Positions 36,061-48,188 of a stretch of DNA of 64,000 nt are shown here, piece after piece. The notes beneath the pieces were generated by a model, which saw only the letters and a list, made by a program, of their open reading frames with translations, was not told the DNA's origin and did not search any database. This DNA comes from Struthidea cinerea (lineage: Eukaryota; Chordata; Aves; Passeriformes; Corcoracidae). The position numbers and the translations under genes were made by a program. Location: positions 2,532,297 through 2,596,296 of the forward strand of contig VZTI01004947.1 in assembly GCA_013397865.1 (NCBI GenBank), given 5' to 3'. The number at the start of each line of letters is the position of its first letter. The first letter of the stretch is position 1.

Positions 36061-39000
36061 TGAAGAATAATGGCAAATCCCTGCAGCAGGAGAAAAGAGG
36101 CATTTCTACAGAGCCTCTTTCAAATCCATGACCGGGGCAAACCTGATTTCTCTGCTTTTCCATGAGCCCCGTGCAGAAATGGGGCCTGAATGTGCTCCGG
36201 GTTGCGCAGCTTTAGATCCCCTCGCTCAGGTGCTGGCACTGATAAGGGCCATAGAGCATTGCCAGGCTGTGGCACAAACCCGACTCCGGTGATCCCAAAA
36301 GCCCAAAGTCCAAATGTGTCAGGACTCTTGCCCTGAGGAAGGAAAGGCACAAGGGAGCTTCTGCACCTCTTTGTGAAGGTGTTTGTGAGCAGCAGGCACA
36401 TTTACAGAGGCATTCAGAGGTACTCAAGTATTTTCCAAGGGCAGTTAATCCCAGATGTCTTTCCCTGTGAACAGCAGCGGGATAAAGGACAGCTTTTTAC
36501 AGCAGCTCTTTCAAAGATGGTTTTATCATAAATTTTTATGATAACTTTTTTCTGCTCCTCTCTTCTAATAAGGAAAACACTGAAATTAATTCAAAGCTTC
36601 AGCGTTGGTTCTTCATTAGTAAGGGATCAATATTTCAGGGAAAAAAAAGCAGAAAATAATTCAAAATCTTCCTAAAAATACACATTCTCAAAGGAAGGAT
36701 GATAATGCGCTTTTTTTGACTTCAGGGACAATATGGAAGGAAATGGAAGAATCAATAATTTTATTTACACAAATGAAATCGAAAAATCAAACGGAGAAGA
36801 AGGTAATTTATGTTATGGCAGCCTTACTGGGAGCTGTAGTTGGTGCTGTCTTCTGAAAATCAGAGCTGGAAAAAGCCATTTCAGTCCTTCTTTCCCACCC
36901 AAGCGGGGCAGGAAGAGCTGTAGCCTAATGCACAGGTCAGCAGTTCCCTGAGAGCTCTGCCTAAGTTGCTCTGGTCATTTACCCGGTACCTCTCAGGTGT
37001 TTAACAGGGAATGGTCTGTCCCCAGACTGGCAGGAGCTGGGAGAGTTGCCAGAAACCAAGTGCCCAGTGAGTCACACAGAAAAGGGTCGGACTGGAGCTG
37101 CAATTGGAGAGGGAAAGTCAGTGAAGTAAAGCTTGACTTTGTTGCTTTGATTGGGATTCCATTTTCTTAGGTTAATCTAATGTAATTAGCAACAAATTCA
37201 CCTCTGATTTAAACCTGCTCATTGACACATCACACACTGCACGGGGATTAGACGATTTACTTGTTCTCAGAAACATTAGTGGAGAATCTACCCCAGATCT
37301 AGGACTGGTTTTGGAGTCTGTGCAAGCCCCAACTGGTAAATGTTGGTATAATCTAAACCCATGCTTGTTGTTTTTATTAGCACTCAAATCTCTCCTCATT
37401 TCTTTCTCACCGTGTCAGGCCACAACTGCAAAGGGCCGGAAGCCTTTTAGCATGTTAACACTTTCTTGACAAACATCCTGCTGTTCTATCGCTGCCCTCT
37501 TGCAGTGCAGAAGCTCTTTTTTGAGGGGGAGAAAAGAAAAAAAATCTCCAAACTCAATGAACTATTGCACTTGTGTTTGGTGACATCTGCTTTACTGCAT
37601 TACTGAGTGCAGATCTGCAGCCTTTTAACCCTAGTCTCTAGGGCAGCAATTTTGTGCCCCAGTTCTTGTGGGCTCTTATTTGTCACCTTTTTTTTCTCCA
37701 GGAGTATAAGATGTAGCTTCTTGCTGTGAGAAAAGCTTTGGTTGCTTACCCTAAGAGCCAAGATCTGGGCAGAAATCCCCACAGGGTAACAAAACTCTTC
37801 CCCAGGGAAAACATCTCTGAACTAGTTGGAGCTGAGAGCCCCCAGTTTCACAGCACCTTTGGCTGGAAGATGTAAATGTTCAAAGGGCTGTGGCATGATT
37901 AAAGATTTTCTTGTCTCAGCCTCTCATACAAGGGTGCAGACTCTCCTCCTCCCCTCCCTGCTCCCATAATCAGGTTTATAGGAGTGAATCAAAACATTCT
38001 AGGGTGGTAAGGGGGAAAAAAACCAGACCTGGGATGGAAAACAGAAAAATAAGGGCTTCTCAGGGCTTTTCCAATTCTTTGCCCCTGCAGCTCTTTGCAG
38101 ATTTGTCTGTGTCTCTTCCAGACAATGACCCAAAAAGATGGTTCTTTTGCCCCATCTTAACTTTTGCCCCAGTTATAGTTCTGGTTTGGAACTGGGCTCT
38201 GACTCAAGGACATCGAACTCCTTTCAGAGAACTCTTTCTGGATACTTGGTCACTATTTTTCTCAGCTCTTGTCTCTGGGAGAATTTTACTGCAGGTTCAG
38301 TTCATTGCAGTTCAGTTTTTTTCCACCACCTGAGTATTATTTTTCTTTTCCAGCTATTTTCTGTAAGGTTTGTTTGTAATTACTGTCTCCTCCAGAGCCT
38401 GCACTGCAGCATTTCCAAGCTCAGTGTGAGAACAGTGTAGACTTAGTGAAACTGCATTTCTGATGTGTGATCGTGCTGCAAATCCCCAATCCTTGCGGAT
38501 AACCCAAAAGCTGGGGAGGAGGGAGAGGCAGCAATATCCTCTCCTCCTGCAGCTAAAGATCCCCATACTCCACAATCATTTTGATGGAGCTGAATGCTTC
38601 CAGGGGAGATAGTGATGTTTTGTTACACACAGACATGGCAAAGCTGAGGTACCATTTCCATAAAACGATGTTAATTGTGTCTTTCTTAATTGCTGAGGGG
38701 ACAGCTCAGGCCCACTGTACAGAAATATTTCCTACCTGCAGCTTCATTGCTCTCAGGATATCCAACCCTGTCCTTCCCCGCTGCCTTCCCTTCTTGGTCT
38801 GGAGCGGGAAAAGCAAGTAAGGGCTGAGGGCTGGGCCCCCAAGAGCTGTAAAGCCGCAGGCACATCTGCAGAGGAGTGGAAAGCCCACCCCTCTCGTGGG
38901 TTTTGGTGGGTCAGGAAGGAGTTAAATGACAACAGAGGGAGAGGCTGTGCTATTGTTCAGGCATCCCTGCGTCCAGGGTGGCTGATCTCTATTCCCGGAT

Positions 39001-40331
39001 CTGCCTCTGGCTTCCTGCACGACCTTGGACCACTGACTTACCTTTTCTTTTCCTTAGCTCCCAAACTACTACATGGAAATCCTTCTCTTCCTGTGGTGCC
39101 TCGTTCCCTGCGGGTTTCAGGGGGGCTGAGATTCTCTGGTGGGAGATGAGGGGAGGAGAGGAACGCGTTTCCACTGAGAAAGATTTAAGGAGAGGGCAGC
39201 AATTTGGGGGCATGTTCCTGTTCGTTCAGGTCCAGCACGGGCTGTGGATATTTGGGTGATATTTGGGGGTTTTTAGCAGCAAACCTGTGGTGAAAGGCAA
39301 ATCTTGGTGCAGCTGCCCAGAGCGCTGCCAGCTGCAAGGAGCCTGTTCTTCACTAGATGGTGCTTCGATCAAAGATTTGGATAACCGCAGTTCTTTCTGC
39401 ACAGAATTTCCTAATTTTTCTTCCCCAGTCTCCATTCCTGCCCCTCTTTCTGTGCTTTAACACCACGGGGGCCACTTAATGATGGTGAATATCGAACAAG
39501 GCTAATCTGTGGTACTGCAGGCTCCAAGCACCCACCAGCCCGCCGAGCTCCCGAGCTTTGGGGTTTGAAGTGTGGATCAGCGCTGCTGGGCTGTGGCAGA
39601 GAATTGAATTCTTTCCGTGTTTTCTATTCCCATAAGGAAAAGGCTTCAAAGAGCAGGTCCCCTCCCCCTCTCTGCTGGTGAAGGGCATTTAGGGAAGCTG
39701 GGAAAAAAATCCAGCCCTGACAGACGCATTTATTTAACAAATCACTGCCTTTCCCTACCTTAGCAGAAGACTGGGTGTTTTTTAAAAAGGGGATTGCTGC
39801 TTTTATATCCATCTTTGTATTCAGGAGATGGTTACCTAGCCAAGGTCATTGCTGCTTGCAAGCCGGGATCGAGCAGCGAGCCACCCTCCTCTTCCTTGAA
39901 TGAGCACTGCTTTCAGTGGGGCTCCCCCAAGGAAAAAATGGGAATTAGGCTTGGATCTGGCCAGCGCAAGATCCCAAGCTGCTGCTGGGCAGGGAAATCC
40001 ACAGGAACGGCGTCCCCTTTTCCAACGGCAGCAGAGGAGATGAATGAAGCTGTAATCAAACATTTCCTGTGCAGACATGCACGGGGCTGGGCTGTGCTGT
40101 GACAGCCTGTTCCCGGCACTCCAATCCGGCACACACAGGGAGAACCAGGGGCTGGGCCCCCGCCACGTCTCCCTGAGGCTGTCGCCTCCCTGGGGATGGT
40201 CCCTGCAGCCTGGTGTCCCCAGTGCCTCGGTGCCAGGCGGCTGTGCCAGTGCCCGCGGGCATCCCGGCGCTGCCGCCGGCTTCCATCGCGCACAGCTCCC
40301 TCCCCGTGCGGTCTGGCAAGCATTAATGAAT
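36061..40331. other. Intergenic, left half (DHRS7B to repeats near 40.4 kb)
   Basis: No gene was recognised. Open frames here are short, lack splice context or protein similarity that I can see, and are best treated as chance. Confidence 0.55.
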
Positions 40332-40371
40332 GGGGCTGCGGCTGCGGCTGCGGCTGGGGCTGGGGCTGGGT
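40332..40371. repeat. GGCTGC/GGCTGG hexanucleotide repeat
   Basis: Three GGCTGC-type units run into GGCTGGGGCTGG units. The opposite strand reads as alternating Gln-Pro or Ala-rich frames, which explains the long minus-strand open frames here; they are repeat artefacts, not genes. Confidence 0.92.
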
Positions 40372-40463
40372 GGCTGCTCGGACTCCACAGCCACGCACAG
40401 AGTGACACTCCGAGATCTCGCTCCTGTCCCCGGCACCGCACCGGCCACTGCTGCCACCGCCAA

Positions 40464-40562
40464 GGTCGCGGGTGCGATCCCCGGATGGGCCATTCACGTC
40501 TGAGTTGGACTCGGTGATCCTTGTGGGTCCCTCCCAGCTCAGAATATCCTGTGGTTCTGGGC
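40464..40562 (+). mobile_element. tRNA-Ile-derived SINE with CR1-like tail (TguSINE1-like)
   Basis: The left part, CCAAGGTCGCGGGTGCGATC followed by CCCGGATGGGCCA, matches the 3' half of tRNA-Ile, including the T-arm/B-box region. It is joined to TGAGTTGGACTCGGTGATCC, TTGTGGGTCCCTCCCAGCTC and AGAATATCCTGTGGTTCTGG, a CR1-like 3' end. This composite is that of the tRNA-Ile-derived SINEs described in passerine birds. The copy is 5'-truncated and lacks the A box, so it is not a tRNA gene. Confidence 0.8.
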
Positions 40563-43500
40563 CTGCACATGTGCGCTGACCGGGCCGGTGCCCGCAGCAT
40601 CCCGCTCCCCACATGCAGGATGTTGCGCTCATGGCAGCGATGTCCCCACAGCAGGGACACAGCGATGCCGGACTGCAGCGTGACACAAAACTCCTCTCGG
40701 GATCGGGAGCTGACCCGGATTTCTGTCATTCCCCTGTTGTCAGGGGCTCACTGCACATGCATTTGTTCATCATTACTAAGATATTGATGCTGACTAAACC
40801 CTGACCCTGCATCACACAGAAATTCACCCAGAACTGCAGGGTTCCGACTCGTTTGGAGAGTGAGAAGTGGGGACAGAGCATTTCCTCACATCTATTCCAT
40901 CTGGAGAGCAAACCCCTCTCCCAGTCCCTCCTGGCTGACAGGGAATTGCATCACTGGCGTGTGCAGATTTTTTTTGTTTTCCCCCCGAAATGTGCTTGTT
41001 TATTGTTTTCCTCCGATGGAATTTGCCAGCGTGTCCCAAATTATGTGGTTCTGAAATTTAAAAGCAACATACCTGTGTGGGGGAGAGAATGAGTGGTTTT
41101 GACTGTGCAAGCTGGCTCTTCCTTCCCTCCTCCCTTCTCCCCACATCCCCATGTGCTATGGAGCCAGCTGCTCCCGGAATAGTTTGGGAATGAAATGTCA
41201 CCATTTGAAACTGGTGAGTCACACTTTTGGGAGGAGGGGAGGAGAGAATCTGAAATCTTGCCGTGTGGCAGAGCGTCTCCTGGTGAGTACAGAGAGATTT
41301 TTAAAACCACAGACTCCCTGATTATGGAGTTGAGGGGCTTTGAACAGAGGCTGCTGGGTGTGTCCGCGCTGCTTTTTGCAGGAGGATCTCAAAATCCTCT
41401 GCAAACTTGAATTTTCTTCCCCAACATGCCCACCGCAGCTGGATGCTGGTGCCTCCTCCAGCAGCACTGGGTTGTATCTGTCTGACAACACACCTACAGT
41501 GACTCTCTTAATTAAGTCTCCCGCACTGCTGCGAGGTGTGTAATTACAGCGAGACCTGACTTAAGCATCCACTCGAGGGACTAACAAAAAAAATTCTTTA
41601 CCAGAGCAGGGAGGAACAGAACTTTACTGAATAATTTTTTTTTTTTATATTTTAGGGGAAGTTTATTAAAGAAAGGAGGGTAATTATTCTGGTTCTTCTT
41701 TCTCCCAAAATAAGGATGATGCCTTTAATCTACTGAGCGTTACCATAATCAGGGTTTTTTTCCCTACCAAAAGGACACTTGAGAAATTCTGTCTTTTAAT
41801 AGAGATTACTATAAAAAAGTGTCAATTAGTGCAAATGGTGGCAATGATCTTGCAAAATGAACTACTGTTTATCAGAAGCTCAGCAGTTTTCCCTCCCTGG
41901 CCAGTGACAGATTTTTTTAGTGAAAGGGCAGCATTCAGGATTGCAATTTTAGGGTGCTGTAACCACCCATTTTCAGCACTCTACCTGGCAGTTTGGCCTT
42001 GCAGGTACCAAGAATGGCGTGTCTGGAGGTAGCTGTAATACTAATGGTGTCTCCCAAAGAGCTGTAGCAGTTCCAGGAAGATGGATTTTGGCTGTTGCTG
42101 CCCCAGTTCGCTGTCAGAGGTCTCAGTCCTGCCCCCGAGGTGGCAGCTGGGCTGTGCGTCCCCACACACAGCCCAGGGTATTAATCTAACCCACCAATTA
42201 TTTCAGGTTCCATTGCTATTCCGAGCACTGCAGCGACATGGAGAGGAGAAGATGTGCCACCCATCCTGCAGCCCCTGTTTCTGCAGGAATGATCTCCAGC
42301 TGAAGGACAGGGAGAAGCTGGAAATAGTAATATCAGAAATAGCCCCCAGAGGGGCTGTCAGCCCTCGAGTCCCACCTTCAGTGGCATTCTGAGTTCATGC
42401 TGTGAGTAAAACTCCCAAATTGCTCACTGAGCTTGCAGCAAACTTGGTGGGGATTTTGCAAGCATCAGCCCTGGAGGGTTTGATGCCATCCCTGTCTGTT
42501 TTATTTGGAAGACTGAGCTCGAAGCAAGATTTTATGAAGTGTGCATTTTTATCTCAAATTCTAGATAGTGTTAACTAGAAACCCACATCCTCCATTGTCA
42601 CTGGATTTAACAGAAATCACCCCTGGCTGCAGAAATTTGCTGCAGAGCCTCAGATTTTCTTTAATACAAAATAAAACAACCTCAGAGACAGCCTTGAAAA
42701 GTCAAATCTGGGTGCTATTCCACATGCATTTTCTCAGCAGAAAAGCCTGTTTATTCTCTTAAGTGTATCACTGTTGCCCTTTTTTCTTAACTCAGACTGT
42801 CACAGTGATTTTGCACTGCGGGGCTCCACAGACTCCAACCAGCAACGCTGCAGGAGCTGAAAGTTGCAGCAGCAGCGTAGGAGTGAGCCAAGGAGCCAGG
42901 TAAGAAAAGGGAACCCCTCTGGGTACCTGCTACACCTTCAGGTGTGAACTCAGAGCTATTCCAAACCAGTAACTCCTAAGAGGAATGTCAGTGGATCATC
43001 AATTCTGAGGCATAATGACAGCATTTTAGTGGTATTGTCTTACCTCTGTTCTGTAGGTGTTTGCCTGGTAGGTTTGGCTCCCCAGATTCCTGATGGGGAT
43101 TCCCTTTAGCCTGCAGTTTCCTGCAGATAACTCCCATGATAACGCTGGGAATGATCAGTGTAAATACTCCCTATGGAAAAGCAGCTTATTTCTCAGAATG
43201 AGGTTATTGTCCTTTCAAATAGAGTAACAAAAGACAAATTTACTGAGTATACAACTCACTGAAGTACTGTGTGTTTCAAAGATACATGATGATTTCTTTA
43301 AAACTTAATGGATTTTTGCCCAAGTCAAAGGATTTTGTCTCATCACCTACAGTGGGATTTCCCAGAGGCCCTGAGACAACACATCCTCAGCCTTTTGGAC
43401 CTTGGCTAAACTGATACCTAATGGGGGGAAGTCCTCCCAACAGGAACAAGTAACCCTGGAAGGCCAAGATTACCACTGATCTGGTTTTGGGGGGAAAAAA

Positions 43501-45531
43501 AAGAAAAAGACAACTGAAATGACGTTGGACATTCATTAGCAAAGCATTGTCAGAACACAATAGACGAACAGACAAAAGCCAGTCCAGATCCTGTGGTATT
43601 TCCTAAAGGGCTCCCTCTGGCACATGGCTATTCCCTGCCAATCCTTCTGTATTGTCTTTGATAATGAATAGAAGCTGAACAGATGATTGTTGTATTGTCC
43701 ACTAAGTGATTCATTTACATTAAATAGTGCTCCAAAAGTAGGCTTTGGGTGGACTTTTTTAGTCACTTCAGTTATTTATTTATACAGTTTAATTACTGTC
43801 TTTTAACTCTCCACTGTAATAATTATTTCCTGATTGCTTCAGCTAAATTACTCCTCTGAAGTCAGTGGCCCAACAAGCCCTGACATGAGAAGCAGCATCC
43901 CTGCATTTTCAAAGGTGCCTAATTTTGAATGGCCATCTCTAGGGAAGTGCTCCTGATTTGGGAAGGTGCTGAGATTCTTGAGCACCTGCAGGTCCCTGGA
44001 GTTCCTGGTGCCTGGCACTGAATGAAGCACAAACTTTGCTGCATAAGCCATCACAGTTCCATGGATTCCTTGTTAACCTCTCAACTCCTTATATGCCTTT
44101 ACCCAAGGTTCTTGATTAACCCAAGGCTTCCAGTACAATTTCAGGCTTTTCTTACAGAGGTCAAAAGTTTTGGTTTGGTTTGGTTTGCAAATGTGACAGA
44201 TGTTATGCGCTTGAGAGCATATTGTTGGAGGAGAACTTCAATGTGAGAAGATATTTAGCCCCAAATCCATATCCAGGACTGCAGGACCACTAATTTGGAT
44301 GTACTAATGGGTGGGGGAGAATGACATGTACTGAAGGGCTCTTTGATGGCTGAAGAATCTGAGGATATCAACAGTCCAGGCCTTTTCATCTCCAGTTGTC
44401 TGAGAAGCTGCATGACTTTGTCGACTGGCTGCAGTTACATCTCAAATTCCCTGATTTCCTAATTATTCTCTTCTCTCTGTTCCATGTACAAGGCAGGGAA
44501 GCAGCAATGCAGAGAGAGAAAAGGAACAGTCCTAACAGTGTTGAGTTATCCATGTAATGTGGCCTCAGTTTAAACCTCCCAGGGCAGAGCAAAGCAGCCT
44601 TTGCAGGCTCTTTTGACATTTCCTCAGTCCCTTCTCCTTCCAGTTGGGAAAAACAAACTTGCCAGCCCTGTGCCAAGATCCCAAAGAAAGAAGTTTGTTT
44701 TGAAGAGTTTAGATGCCTGTACCTGCCAAAATGAGGCAAGATGGACTTTTTGCAACCAGTTTCCTACCAGCTCCTCAGGCAAATGAACACAGAGGACAAG
44801 AACACTCCAGTTCCACTGCAGCCTTCCAGTTCCTTGCCATTCTCAACTGCTGTGTCTATAGAAACTGGGCAGAAGCTGCTGTGTGACTACCTAAGCTTTA
44901 GGTTTCTGTTTGTGTCACATTTTTGTTACCCTGCTTCAGAAACTGCCTTTACCTGTTGATTAAAGCAAGCTACCCACCCTCAGGATCTCCCTGAGCTTCA
45001 GCCTTCTTCTGGGTTGTGTGGCATCATCATAAACCCAGATGAGACTCAGCAGACACAGAAATAAAACCATCCCTCCCTCTGCATAAAGCCACAAAGCACT
45101 GCCAGGGTTTCCCCTGGTGGCTTCCACTTTAACCCTGCAGCGCTGCTCTCCCTGTGTTCCTGCTCTCCCAGGGGCCCGGATCCCTCTGTGCTCAGTGGCA
45201 GGCGGTGGAATCAAACACTGCATTAGCAGCCCCGTAATAGCTGTGCTCAGTGGAACCCAGCTCCCTTCATTAATCCAGAAAATGAGAGTTGTTTTCGTAC
45301 ATTTGAGAAGCTAATTATTTAAGTGCTGGGAATTAAGGCTCATCAGATGCTGGTGACTGAGTTTGGTTTTGCATCCCAGGGGATGGAAGGAGACCAAGGG
45401 AAGCTGGTTTTGCACAGGTGAGCAGTACAGCAACTCACCAGTCCTGGAGCTGGGAACAGATCCCTGTCTACCTGACGCATAAAAGCCCCCCCTCTTTGTG
45501 TATCTCTGTTCTTGCAGACATCATCCAATGA
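40563..45531. other. Intergenic, middle part
   Basis: Nothing coding was recognised. The stretch contains small low-complexity tracts and a minus-strand open frame with a signal-peptide-like start (44553-44386), noted under findings but not called as a gene. Confidence 0.55.
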
Positions 45532-45722
45532 CTCAGAGAAATTGTGGATGCCCAGTAATGCTCAGAGAAGTTACGAATGCCCCATCTCTGGAAGTGTTCA
45601 AGGCCAGGTTGGACAGGGCTTGAAGCAACCTGGTCTAGTGGAAAGTGTCCCTGTCCATGGCAGGGGATTGGAACTGGATAATATTTAATGTCTCTTCCAA
45701 CCAAAACCATTCTGTGATCCTA
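45532..45722 (+). mobile_element. CR1 LINE 3'-end fragment
   Basis: CCCATCTCTGGAAGTGTTCA, AGGCCAGGTTGGACAGGGCT, CCTGGTCTAGTGGAAAGTGT, CCATGGCAGGGGATTGGAAC and CATTCTGTGATCCTATGA appear in CR1 order in sense orientation. At its left edge CTCAGAGAA plus a related TGCCC segment occurs twice with a 29-bp period (45532 and 45561), so the CR1 start is duplicated or chimeric there. Confidence 0.92.
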
Positions 45723-47760
45723 TGAGTCTGGTCATTTGAATGGACTTTTTAATCACCACTGATCACATAACTCTACAGAGTTTTATTTTTTCCTATCAGG
45801 AAAAAATGTTCTCCACTTGAGGGTGACCTAACCTTTATATTTTGCAATAAATCAATATTGCCTTGTCTCAGGTGGGTTTTTAGAAGGGAAACAAGCCCAC
45901 ACCACTTGTTCTCCTATAGTCAGTTGTCCTTCAGCCTTACCTTTGACCACCATACTCAGAGAAGGGTTTAGATAGAAATGCTGCTCCCTGACCTAACAAG
46001 GGACCTTCCAGTGCCTTGGGAAACAGAAGACGAACTGGGTGAAAACCCCCCTCGTCTGTGAGAAACCACAGATGAGGCCAGATCTGCTGTTCTAAACAAA
46101 GTTTTTACAACAGAATGACTTGTAACAGTAGATGGGTGCTTTTGACATTCTTCCCAGAAAGTGACAGAAAATCTATTGATGCTACTGCCAATAAGTATAG
46201 GCTAAGGAACAGGGACTTGGTTCCGATACTGTCACTGAATGGATCCCCTCTTCATTACAAGCAGCTTGCCAAGAACAAATGTTTCAATTTTTATGGAGAT
46301 AGCCAATGTCCTGTGTTCTTCAGAGACTGAGGGAGTGAACTGCTCTGTGTGTTCAGTTGAAGCCAGATGTTAAAGTATTGTCTGGATGTAATTGGCTTGA
46401 CAAATAGCAGGAGTGACATTTTAGCTCCATTCAAGTCAGTGGCAAAATTCCTGTTGAGTTCAGCTGGGGCCAAGATTTCATCCTCTGACAGTGCTGACGG
46501 GAAATCTAACGAGCGATCTTCAGAAAAATAAGCACAGGCGTTGTGTTTTTCTTGGACTGTTTTCAATCCATGGGCCATGAATCCTTGAAGTCCTCTGCAC
46601 TGCTTTGAAGAGGTCTGCAGAAGATCTCAAAGACAAGGAATTTTAGTGTCAGTACCTTTAAATTCGCTATACGGGGGTCCATAATTCCAAGGGATAATGT
46701 CAGGAGCTGATTACCAAGTTCAGAGTCAGCTTGATCCATTGAAATCCACCTATCTGTGCAGTCCTTGGACTGACAATCATCATTCTGGCAGGATCTGCAC
46801 AGCTGAACCAATCCTTTGTCATGGAATGTTTTGGATTCAAGAAGCTGCTCTGTCTCCTATACTAGGACTGAGGCACATGGAAATCTCTGCCCTGGCACCT
46901 ACCAGGTGCTGTTCCCACTGGATTGGGATGAAAACAAGGCTTTTTAGAGAAGCTGGTGTAGCTGGGACTACACAACCCATTTGGTTTTGTAGCAAGGTCA
47001 GTACTCCGTCCCCAAGATAAATGACAGGTACCAGTGTTTCCCTACAGACCTTCAGGTGTCTGCGGTAACTCAGCTGAACTTTGTAGGGAATCAGAAGCAA
47101 TCAGCTTCAGGCAGAATCACACCATGGATTCTGCCTGTGATATCTCCAGAGCTTTAAGCCCTGCAGCCAAACATACAACCTCATCTGCTCTAAAGCCTTT
47201 GGATTAAGCAATGGCAGTACTACTTAGATGGAAGTTCAAAATACTTGGATGACAAAAGGCTTGAGCTCAGGGGAAAAAAAAATCACTGAAGATTAAAAAT
47301 AGGGTAATTTTTAAGTGTTAAAAGTGTTCTTTTTAGGCTTTAAAATATTTTTCTGTGTGTGTTTTGGTAAGCAGTTGTTCGGTAAGTTCTTTCCTTTTAG
47401 AATGTGGAAGAACTTGTATTTTTTAGAGTGCCTGAAAAAATGCAGGAGAGGTACTGAGGAATCTTCACGTATTCTGTATTGGTTGTTAGCATGGAGAGCC
47501 CCTGTGCTTGCAGGAGCAAAGCTCCTGATGCACTCCCTTCAAATCCACTTGTGGAGCCAGGGGCTTCAGCCCCTTGCAGGTCCAAACTTAGGCCAGCTTC
47601 ACTTGTACTCCAGGGTTACAGGATGAATCCTACCCAAATCCTTGACGTTGCTCACGCACCTGATCGAAGAGAAAGGTTCCTGTTTACTTGAGAACTACAA
47701 AGGACATTTTGACACATATCCCGGCAAAGCATGCCCAAGTGATGAGATAACAGTTGATTC

Positions 47761-47965
47761 ATGGCTATCCAGAGGAGTCTAGAAGTGCCACCTTGGGATG
47801 ACATGGATAGAAGAGACAGTTACTTTGCTTTTCCATGTGAAGAACGCTGCTTCTCCCCAGCTGAGCTATCATGGAACGCAGATGACTCTCTGGAGGAAGA
47901 CTTTGCTGCACAGTTGCAGTGTGTTTTAGCTACTATCAACATTTATATTCCACTGGCATTTGAGG
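47761..47965 (+). other. Unassigned exon-like open frame with splice donor
   Basis: An ATG at 47761, with an in-frame TGA just upstream, opens 68 codons plus one base before a GAGG|GTAAGC donor. The peptide is acidic and mixed in composition (for example PPWDDMDRRDSYFAFPCEER), unlike the Ser/Leu/Cys-rich chance frames around it. I do not recognise the family. No phase-compatible downstream exon was found before the USP22 island, so this may still be chance. The ATG context TTCATGG has G at +4 but no purine at -3. Confidence 0.3.
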
Positions 47966-48161
47966 GTAAGCACTAATTAGCATAATCATCAATGCTTTAA
48001 AATGAAAAATTCCTCCAAGAGACACAGGAGGGATTGAAACTGTTTCCTTCCCCCAGAGGCAAATCCTTTCCCAAGCTATCTGCTGCACCAAAAGGTTTTA
48101 TTCTAGAAAAATTCCCAAGCTATGCCCAAGAGTAAATTAAACCACAGCAAACTTGTAAACT

Positions 48162-48188
48162 CGTGTGTGTATGCGTGTGTGTGTGTGC
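48162..48188. repeat. GT-rich microsatellite
   Basis: CGTGTGTGTATGCGTGTGTG continues with more GT units. It is an imperfect dinucleotide repeat. Confidence 0.9.

Noticed and set aside
40464..40500. A functional tRNA-Ile gene
   Set aside because: Only the 3' half is present, the A box and anticodon arm are missing, and it runs straight into a CR1-like tail, so it is a SINE fragment.
39836..40729. Minus-strand open frames of 257-297 codons, the longest uninterrupted by N
   Set aside because: They run through the GGCTGC/GGCTGG repeat and the tRNA-derived SINE; the translation is low-complexity (Ala-Ala, Gln-Pro) and resembles no protein.
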